From: Bacteroidia bacterium
Lineage (GTDB): Bacteria > Bacteroidota > Bacteroidia > B-17B0 > Aurantibacillaceae
Length of the DNA: 7,928 nucleotides
Direction: 5' to 3'
NCBI GenBank assembly: GCA_026418315.1
Contig: JAOABO010000014.1
Span: forward strand, 12,319-20,246
Below, piece after piece: positions 1-5,486 of the stretch. The notes below the pieces were generated by a model, which was not told the DNA's origin, searched no databases, and saw only the letters and a list, made by a program, of their open reading frames with translations. The position numbers and the translations under genes are program-made. Within the stretch, counting starts at the first letter, position 1, and each line of letters starts with the position of its first letter.

Positions 1-1414
1 CTTTTTTGATAGTGGGTTCTTGGTTTTGAGTATATGCTTTGATGAGGTAGTAATAGGTGCCTGTGGGGGCATCTTCATTTTTGAGTTTGCCGTTCCAGAG
101 GATTTCAGTAGTTGGGGTATGGGGGTTCAGTTCTTTTTTTCCGGCATGGAGGAGTTGTCCCCACCGGTTATAGATGGAGTATTCTAAAGAGGAGTAGCCG
201 CTTATTTGGATAGAGAAGAAGTCGTTGGTATGGTCGTTATTAGGGGTGAAGATGTTGGGGATGGCAAGAGTGTAAGAGGGTTCTACTGACGGGGTATTGT
301 CATTATTGTTTAGACGAAAGTAAGATGAGATAAAATTTGGTAGACCTAAATTACAAAATTTGTTCTTTAAAGATATGTTATCTACGATAATATTATTTGA
401 GGTATCTATAGAGGTTAATTTATTTGAGAAGAGTTTTGCTATTATAATATTTTTCATTGGAGAACATTGTATTTGACCATATGATTCCGCACTGTCGTTT
501 GTATTTTTTAACCATGCCCATGTGTTAGTGATATTAGAGGAATCAGTGGGAATAGAAAACTTATATGAAAATATATCATTACTACTACTTGTTGTACAAT
601 AAAGAAAACTATCATTTATAGAAAATTCCATTGCGTAATATCCTATAGGAAAACCAATTTTATTCCCTAATGTAAAATACGAGTGTATATCACCGGTATT
701 TTTATCAAAAGAAGCTACAACTAAGTTTCGGATGTTTGTAGTGATTAAACTTGTTAGTATACTTCCTTTATGGTTGAACTTTAAATATGTATTATAATCC
801 TTATTTACATACGGAGATAAATTAATTATTGGTATAGTTGTAAGACCAAGTGTATCATCTATTTTATAGACAATAAATTTGTTTGAGTTGTATTCGTGGG
901 TTACTAACCAGTAATCTATCCCATTGGCATGTTTTGTTACGGCCATTCCTTCTGTGGAAGGGGTATAGAGTAGTATATTTTTCTGTAATACCTGTTTATT
1001 TTTTATATCAATCAGTGTATATCTGTAGCCATTTTGACCTTGATTTTCGAAACAATCAGAAGTGAATATGTAATATAGTGAATCGTTTCCTGGGTGGGGT
1101 ACTATTAAAGCACCTTGTGCGGCACTGTTATCATTATTACCGCATCCAAGTAATCCTGTTGTTAAGATAGCGTGGTTATTGTCCCACACGGTATCACCGT
1201 CTGTGTAGAATAGTAGATTTCCTGCGGTGTCGCTCATTACAGCACTACTTTCGTAGGTGTGTAATACTGCTGTGGTATCAGCAACAGGAGTGCCGCTGCT
1301 GAAATCGAGTCCTGCTCCTGCTCCGAAGTACCAGTGCCATGTTCTTTTGATGTCGGGGTTTTGGCTGATGGCTGTTTGTGTTATAAGGAGGAATATGATA
1401 AAGCATGTTTTCAT
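1..1414 (-). CDS. Secreted protein with T9SS type-B (CHU_C / gliding motility-associated) C-terminal sorting domain, 3' end cut off
   Basis: The reading frame is open from ATG (complement of 1412-1414) through 471 codons to the window edge; I translated it line by line and found no stop or frameshift. Residues 1-17 form a signal peptide (Lys2, hydrophobic core, AIS then Gln18). Residues about 25-375 form a large extracellular domain with WYFG near 28, a repeated FYTDGDTVWDNNH-type segment near 75-90 and CGLPNF at 354-359, a pattern seen in many Bacteroidota surface proteins, possibly beta-propeller-like. From 385 on comes a type-B sorting domain: IPNIFTPNND, YNRWGQ at 415-420, WNG (usually WDG), then APTGTYYYLIKAY. 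This domain directs export through the T9SS and attachment at the cell surface. Only the last few residues should be missing. The ligand or function of the N-terminal domain is unknown. The gene is divergent from the kinase operon. Base composition is strongly mosaic (see findings). Confidence 0.9.
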   Translation of the reverse strand, partial: MKTCFIIFLLITQTAISQNPDIKRTWHWYFGAGAGLDFSSGTPVADTTAVLHTYESSAVMSDTAGNLLFYTDGDTVWDNNHAILTTGLLGCGNNDNSAAQGALIVPHPGNDSLYYIFTSDCFENQGQNGYRYTLIDIKNKQVLQKNILLYTPSTEGMAVTKHANGIDYWLVTHEYNSNKFIVYKIDDTLGLTTIPIINLSPYVNKDYNTYLKFNHKGSILTSLITTNIRNLVVASFDKNTGDIHSYFTLGNKIGFPIGYYAMEFSINDSFLYCTTSSSNDIFSYKFSIPTDSSNITNTWAWLKNTNDSAESYGQIQCSPMKNIIIAKLFSNKLTSIDTSNNIIVDNISLKNKFCNLGLPNFISSYFRLNNNDNTPSVEPSYTLAIPNIFTPNNDHTNDFFSIQISGYSSLEYSIYNRWGQLLHAGKKELNPHTPTTEILWNGKLKNEDAPTGTYYYLIKAYTQNQEPTIKK

Positions 1415-1430
1415 GTAGTATTTTTTGTTG

Positions 1431-1461
1431 GAAAGATAAGCATTTTATTTATTATGGCAAA
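1431..1461 (-). promoter_or_regulatory. Candidate Bacteroidota-type promoter for the T9SS cargo gene
   Basis: On the minus strand a TTTG (complement of 1458-1461) is followed, after 19 bp, by TATCTTTC (complement of 1431-1438). This matches the known Bacteroidota pattern TTTG-N19-21-TAnnTTTG at all but the last base. Transcription would start near 1424, giving a leader of only about ten bases before the ATG at 1414. Such short, SD-less leaders fit the phylum. It was assigned by pattern only. Confidence 0.5.
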
Positions 1462-1547
1462 GGGAGTGTTGGGAAAAGTTTTATCTGTTTTTTGAGTGAG
1501 GATGGAGGATATTTTCTGTTTCTGATATATTTACTGAGTGTTATACA

Positions 1548-1579
1548 TTGAGATGGTGTATTTTTTATTTGTAATTTTG
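1548..1579 (+). promoter_or_regulatory. Candidate Bacteroidota-type promoter for the kinase-MBOAT-smpB-dxr operon
   Basis: TTG at 1548-1550 is followed after 21 bp by TAATTTTG at 1572-1579, a perfect match to the TAnnTTTG -7 element with an acceptable spacer. Transcription would begin near 1585, about ten bases before the ATG at 1596. The upstream element reads ATTG rather than TTTG. It lies back to back with the minus-strand promoter candidate in the same 181-bp intergenic region, where I see no other gene, hairpin or RNA. Confidence 0.5.
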
Positions 1580-1595
1580 TTGAGATTTTTATAGA

Positions 1596-2447
1596 ATGAA
1601 CACTAACAGATATTTATATCCATGTTTTTCGGGTAAATCTGTAATAAAAATAGATTCCATCAGTGGAGGGTGTATTAATCAAACCTATCAAGTTACTTTG
1701 AATACTCAAGAAATCTTGTTTGTCAAAATCAATAGTTCAAACCAAAAAGATAATTTTATTCAGGAAAAGTTTAATTTGGAGTTTTTGAAAGGTAAATCTT
1801 CTTTGAAGATACCTGCGGTGATTGACTTTTGTGAAGAAGAACAAAAAGTGGTTTTGATTTTAGAATATCTTGAAAAAACTAATGAAAATAAGGACTTTGA
1901 ATTTTTGTTTGGAAAAGGACTAGCGGAATTACATAAAAATACGGAGCAATTTTTTGGTTGGTATCAAGATAACTATATTGGTAGTTTGGAGCAGCATAAT
2001 AAGCAATCAAAAACTTGGACAGAGTTTTTTGTTACGCAACGTTTAGAACCACTCGTCAAGGTATGTTTTGACCGTAACATGTTAGGAAAATCGGATATTA
2101 GAAATTTTGAACATTTATATTTAGAAATTGAAAACATTTTTCCTGCAGAGCCCCCGGCATTATTGCATGGAGATTTATGGACAGGCAATCGTATGAATAC
2201 AGTGCATGGTCCTGCAATATTTGATCCAGCTTGTTATTTTGGACACAGAGAAATGGATATTGCTATGTTGAATCTGTTCGGAAGTGTTTCAGAACTGTTT
2301 TACGAAGGATATAACTCTCTATATCCATTAGAGAAAAACTTTGTGCATAGGAGGGATATTTGTAATTTGTATCCATTGTTGGTTCATGCTGTATTATTTG
2401 GATATGCTTATATTTACGACATCCAATTGATTATCAAAAAGTTTTAG
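1596..2447 (+). CDS. Fructosamine/ketosamine-3-kinase family protein
   Basis: 283 residues, close to the usual 285-300 of the family. It is an aminoglycoside-phosphotransferase-like kinase of the cytoplasm that phosphorylates the sugar moiety of glycated amines or proteins, which destabilises the adduct and reverses glycation. Visible marks in order: SGGCINQTYQV at 23-33 (nucleotide-binding loop region), FVKIN with Lys44 as the likely ATP lysine, DNYIGSLEQHN at 125-135 with WTEFF at 141-145, the hallmark HGDLWTGN at 191-198 (Asp193 as catalytic base), and FDPACYFGHREMDIAM at 209-224, where Asp210 is the expected metal ligand. The C-terminal YPLLVHAVLFG also fits. No SD is visible; the start is supported by the promoter just upstream and by family length. 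It is first in a plus-strand operon, two bases before the MBOAT gene. The real substrate (fructosamine, ribulosamine or a small metabolite) cannot be told from sequence. Confidence 0.9.
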   Translation: MNTNRYLYPCFSGKSVIKIDSISGGCINQTYQVTLNTQEILFVKINSSNQKDNFIQEKFNLEFLKGKSSLKIPAVIDFCEEEQKVVLILEYLEKTNENKDFEFLFGKGLAELHKNTEQFFGWYQDNYIGSLEQHNKQSKTWTEFFVTQRLEPLVKVCFDRNMLGKSDIRNFEHLYLEIENIFPAEPPALLHGDLWTGNRMNTVHGPAIFDPACYFGHREMDIAMLNLFGSVSELFYEGYNSLYPLEKNFVHRRDICNLYPLLVHAVLFGYAYIYDIQLIIKKF

Positions 2448-2455
2448 TAGTGTTG
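2445..2455 (+). promoter_or_regulatory. Tandem stop / GTG start junction coupling the kinase and MBOAT genes
   Basis: The kinase stop TAG (2445-2447) is directly followed by a second TAG (2448-2450) whose final G is the first base of the GTG start (2450-2452). No SD is visible. A GTG start gives a protein beginning MLFNS, the typical N-terminus of DltB/AlgI-like MBOAT proteins; starting at the next codon, TTG (2453), would lose that alignment. Reinitiation by ribosomes finishing the kinase is the likely way this start is used. Confidence 0.6.
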
Positions 2456-3820
2456 TTTAACTCTTTATCTTTCATTTATTTTTTATTGATTGTTGTTGTT
2501 TTTTATTGGATTATTTCTCTAAAATACCGAAAGTATTTTTTGTTGCTGGCTTCTATTTATTTTTATGCTTGTTTTGAATGGTGGTATGTATGGTTGCTTT
2601 TGTTTACTACACTTGTTGATTTTTGGGCAGTAAAAAAAATTCTGCAATATCCTGAAAAGAAAAAACTCTTTTTGTGGACGAGTATTGGCATGAATTTAAC
2701 TGTGCTTTCCATTTTCAAGTATGGCTATTTCTTTCTCAATATTTTTGATTTTTCCAAATATCAGTATTCATGGGCTATTCCTGTGGGCTTATCGTTTTAT
2801 ACTTTTCAATCTATGAGTTATGTAATAGATGTGTATCGTAATCAATATCAGCCCAAGGATACATTTTCTGAATTTTTACTGTATGTGTCTTTTTTTCCTC
2901 ACATGGTAGCAGGGCCTGTTGTACGCTATCATTCTTTAATGCCGCAACTAAAACAAATAAGTTATTTAAAAAACATAGATTGGTATGCTGCCTTTAAACT
3001 GTGCGTGTGGGGATATTTCAAAAAAATGGTCATTGCAGATAATTTGGATTATGTAGTAACACCGGCTTATCAAAACATTGCTATATTGAATGGATGGGAA
3101 ACTATTCTGTCGGGTTTTTTATTTGCTGTGCAAGTATATTGCGATTTCAGCGGGTACTCAGATATTGCTACAGGAATAGCCAAATTATTTAATGTGAACT
3201 TATCCATCAATTGGATGCGACCATTTTTATCAAAGAGTATCAAAGAATTTTGGAGTAGAAATCATATTAGTGTAACTACCTGGTTCAGAGATTATTTGTA
3301 TGTATCATTGGGAGGAAACAGAGTAAGTAAAAACCGTTGGAATTTAAATATTCTATTGACTTTTATAATCAGCGGATTTTGGCATGGTGCTAACTGGACA
3401 TTCATTATATGGGGTGCTATGCATGGCATGATGTTTTTGATAGAACATTATTATTTTATTCATGCTAAATGGATAAAAGGTATAGCAGGACATTTGTATT
3501 TATTGTTGTTTCATAGTGCGTCATTGATTGCTTTCCGATGTTCTTCTGTTATAGATTTGAAGGATGCCTACTTAAATTTTTTTCAGGATTGGTCCTTGCA
3601 TTGCAATCATCTTATATCTTTTCAGGATAAAATATATTGGTATTTTGGATGGGCGATGGTACTATTTTTATTTGCAAAGGAGATAATGGAAGAATATTCT
3701 TCTAATTGGTTAACAAGATTAAAAGACAAATGGAGAGATGTTTTTTATGTTTTATTATTGACGGCTATTTTTTTGTTTGGTAATTTTCACTCTCAACCAT
3801 TTATTTATTTTCAGTTCTGA
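2450..3820 (+). CDS. MBOAT-family membrane-bound O-acyltransferase (DltB/AlgI-like)
   Basis: 456 residues with about ten or more hydrophobic segments (for example 5-23, 28-65, 76-98, 183-200, 215-232, 301-330, 345-362, 395-410, 431-446), so an integral inner-membrane protein. These enzymes transfer acyl (often acetyl) groups to cell-surface or exported glycans and polymers. Family motifs: PVGLSFYTFQSMSYVIDVYR at 111-130, FFPHMVAGPVVR at 148-159, DFSGYSDIATG at 232-242, RPFLSKSIKEFW at 257-268, WFRDYLYVSLGGNR at 278-291, and GFWHGANW at 309-316, where His312 is the expected catalytic histidine. His272 is the second conserved one. The C-terminal FIYFQF is the usual family end, so the gene is complete. 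It starts with GTG two bases after the kinase stop. No SGNH/DltD/AlgJ-like partner is adjacent; smpB follows after 33 bp. The acyl donor and acceptor are unknown. Confidence 0.92.
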   Translation: MLFNSLSFIYFLLIVVVFYWIISLKYRKYFLLLASIYFYACFEWWYVWLLLFTTLVDFWAVKKILQYPEKKKLFLWTSIGMNLTVLSIFKYGYFFLNIFDFSKYQYSWAIPVGLSFYTFQSMSYVIDVYRNQYQPKDTFSEFLLYVSFFPHMVAGPVVRYHSLMPQLKQISYLKNIDWYAAFKLCVWGYFKKMVIADNLDYVVTPAYQNIAILNGWETILSGFLFAVQVYCDFSGYSDIATGIAKLFNVNLSINWMRPFLSKSIKEFWSRNHISVTTWFRDYLYVSLGGNRVSKNRWNLNILLTFIISGFWHGANWTFIIWGAMHGMMFLIEHYYFIHAKWIKGIAGHLYLLLFHSASLIAFRCSSVIDLKDAYLNFFQDWSLHCNHLISFQDKIYWYFGWAMVLFLFAKEIMEEYSSNWLTRLKDKWRDVFYVLLLTAIFLFGNFHSQPFIYFQF

Positions 3821-3853
3821 TTATTTTTCATTTACCTATATTTACGCTGATTT

Positions 3854-4315
3854 ATGAGTAAAGAGGAAAGCAATACATCATCTATTAATATTCAAAACAA
3901 AAGAGCCACTTTTGAGTATCATATTATTGATAAGTACGAAACCGGTATTGTGCTTACAGGCAGTGAAATTAAGTCCATTCGTGCAGGAAAAGCCAATATC
4001 AATGATGCTTATTGTCACTTTAAAAATGGCGAACTTTTTATTAAAAATATGCACATATCACCTTATGGTAGTGGCTTTGGCACTCACGAACCCACCAGAG
4101 AGCGTAAATTGCTCTTACACAAAACAGAATTAAAAAAATTACATCGTGCTGTAAAAGAAGATGGAATGACTATTGTTCCGCTCAAATTATACATTAATAA
4201 AAAGGGCTGGGCAAAATTACTCATTGCTCTTGCCAAAGGTAAAAAGTTGTACGACAAAAGAGAGAGCATCAAAAAAAGAGATACAGAAAGAGAATTACAA
4301 AGAAAATTCAAATGA
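3854..4315 (+). CDS. smpB: SsrA-binding protein SmpB
   Basis: 153 residues, the normal length. SmpB is a cytoplasmic RNA-binding protein that brings tmRNA (SsrA) to stalled ribosomes for trans-translation, freeing the ribosome and tagging the unfinished peptide. Seen in the sequence: INIQNKRATFEYHI near 11-24, the conserved TGSEIKSIRAGKANINDAY at 35-53, HISPYGSGFGTHEPTRERKLLLH at about 67-89, VPLKLYINKKGWAKL at about 108-122, and the lysine- and arginine-rich C-terminal tail KGKKLYDKRESIKKRD at 128-143, which in the family enters the mRNA channel. The core is fully conserved, so an active protein is expected. It lies 33 bp after the MBOAT stop and its last bases overlap the dxr start. No SD and no convincing promoter of its own are seen, so it is probably transcribed from upstream. 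The tmRNA gene is not in this window. Confidence 0.97.
   Translation: MSKEESNTSSINIQNKRATFEYHIIDKYETGIVLTGSEIKSIRAGKANINDAYCHFKNGELFIKNMHISPYGSGFGTHEPTRERKLLLHKTELKKLHRAVKEDGMTIVPLKLYINKKGWAKLLIALAKGKKLYDKRESIKKRDTERELQRKFK
4312..4315 (+). promoter_or_regulatory. dxr: ATGA stop/start overlap between smpB and dxr
   Basis: The dxr ATG (4312-4314) overlaps the smpB TGA (4313-4315) in the classic four-base ATGA arrangement, implying translational coupling. A second ATG follows directly at 4315-4317, so the true first residue could be either Met; neither has an SD. The two choices differ by one residue. Confidence 0.75.
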
Positions 4316-5484
4316 TGGAGTTGGAAATTAAACATAAAAGAGGAATAGCAATTGTAGGCAGTACAGGTAGTATTGGTACGCAGGCGTTGGAAGTAATCAG
4401 GCATAGTAAATATTTACAGGCAGAGGTTTTAATAACCAATAACAATGTAGAATTACTTATTCAGCAGGCCATTGAATTGGAGCCCAATGCCGTAGTAATT
4501 GTAGATAAATCTAAATATACTTGGCTAAAAGAAAATTTAAAGCATCTGCCTATAAAGGTATATGCAGGAGAGGAGGCAGCAAAGCAGGTTTTGGAATACG
4601 ATGGTGTTGATATGGTACTGGCTGCTGCTGTTGGATTTGCAGGATTATCTACTACTATTCATGCTATTCAGAATAAAAAACCTGTTGCCTTAGCCAACAA
4701 GGAAAGTTTGGTAGTAGCAGGAAGTATTATCCATGATTTGGTCAAAGAATTAAATGTACCAATATTACCGGTAGATTCTGAACATTCTGCTATTTTTCAG
4801 TGTTTGATTGGTGAGCCGCCCCATTCTGTAGAAAAAATTATACTTACTGCATCGGGTGGTCCGTTTAGAGGATATTCAAAAGAGCAACTTAAAGACGTTA
4901 CGTTAAAGCAAGCATTGCAACATCCTAACTGGAAAATGGGGAATAAAATTACGATTGATTCTGCTACTTTGATGAATAAAGGCCTTGAAGTCATTGAAGC
5001 CAAGTGGTTGTTTGATTTAAAACCTGAGCAAATTGAAGTCGTTGTACATCCGCAAAGCATTATTCACAGTATGGTACAATTTACAGATGGGAGTATCAAA
5101 GCACAAATGGGCTTGCCCGATATGAAGCTGCCCATTCATTATGCTTTGCATTATCCTGACAGAGTGACGAGTGCCTTTGAACGATTTGATTTTACAAAAT
5201 ATCCGCAACTCACTTTTGTAATGCCCGATACACAAGCATTTCCTTGTTTGCAGTTGGCCTATGAAGCATTGAAAAAAGGCGGGAATATACCATGTGCCTT
5301 GAATGCTGCTAATGAAAAAGCAGTTCATTTATTCCTGCAGGAAAAAATAAAATTTTATCAAATACCCATGGTGATTGAATCAGTGTTACAAAAAATACAT
5401 TATATTGCTCAACCCAAATTGGAGGACTTAACACAAACTCACAATGAAGCATACACATTAGCCAAAAATATTTTTAATTTTTAA
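4312..5484 (+). CDS. dxr: 1-deoxy-D-xylulose-5-phosphate reductoisomerase
   Basis: 390 residues, typical length. Dxr is the cytoplasmic enzyme that rearranges and reduces 1-deoxy-D-xylulose 5-phosphate to 2-C-methyl-D-erythritol 4-phosphate with NADPH and a divalent metal, the second step of the MEP isoprenoid pathway; it is the target of fosmidomycin. Motifs: the NADPH-binding GSTGSIGTQALEVI at 16-29, VALANKESLV at 125-133, metal ligands Asp155 and Glu157 in LPVDSEHSAIFQ, SGGPFR at 181-186, the flexible substrate loop HPNWKMG at 204-210, DSATLMNKGLEVIEAKW at 216-232 with Glu226 as third metal ligand, VVHPQSIIHSMVQ at 244-256, and ALNAANEKAVHLF at 329-341. All expected catalytic residues are present. 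It overlaps smpB by 4 bp and the next gene by 1 bp. Co-transcription with smpB and a surface protein is context, not a known pathway link. Confidence 0.97.
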   Translation: MMELEIKHKRGIAIVGSTGSIGTQALEVIRHSKYLQAEVLITNNNVELLIQQAIELEPNAVVIVDKSKYTWLKENLKHLPIKVYAGEEAAKQVLEYDGVDMVLAAAVGFAGLSTTIHAIQNKKPVALANKESLVVAGSIIHDLVKELNVPILPVDSEHSAIFQCLIGEPPHSVEKIILTASGGPFRGYSKEQLKDVTLKQALQHPNWKMGNKITIDSATLMNKGLEVIEAKWLFDLKPEQIEVVVHPQSIIHSMVQFTDGSIKAQMGLPDMKLPIHYALHYPDRVTSAFERFDFTKYPQLTFVMPDTQAFPCLQLAYEALKKGGNIPCALNAANEKAVHLFLQEKIKFYQIPMVIESVLQKIHYIAQPKLEDLTQTHNEAYTLAKNIFNF

Positions 5485-5486
5485 TG
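5482..5486 (+). promoter_or_regulatory. TAATG stop/start overlap between dxr and the DUF5686 gene
   Basis: The last A of the dxr stop TAA (5482-5484) is the first base of the next ATG (5484-5486). The sequence before it is almost purely A and T and has no SD, so coupled reinitiation is likely. The start is supported by the signal peptide that follows at once. Confidence 0.7.

Noticed and set aside
883..1065. Plus-strand 60-residue open frame
   Set aside because: It lies antisense inside the well-supported T9SS cargo gene, has no recognisable motif and no promoter or start signal.
1973..2188. Minus-strand 71-residue open frame
   Set aside because: It is antisense to the kinase, covering its conserved HGDLW region; a shadow of that gene.
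3837..3844. TATATTTA as a possible -7 element of a separate smpB promoter
   Set aside because: It differs from TAnnTTTG at the last base and has no TTTG or TTG 19-21 bp upstream. In such AT-rich DNA this is expected by chance.
3912..4133. Plus-strand 73-residue open frame in another frame
   Set aside because: It lies wholly within smpB, whose protein is conserved throughout.
4084..4404. Minus-strand 106-residue open frame across the smpB-dxr junction
   Set aside because: It is antisense to two conserved genes and its protein resembles no family I know.
4619..4631. Short CTG/GCTG run as a possible repeat
   Set aside because: It encodes the conserved LAAAVGF stretch of Dxr; it is too short to be a repeat element.
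4797..5328. Two overlapping minus-strand open frames (87 and 103 residues)
   Set aside because: Both are antisense to the conserved core of dxr and show only the reverse image of its codons.
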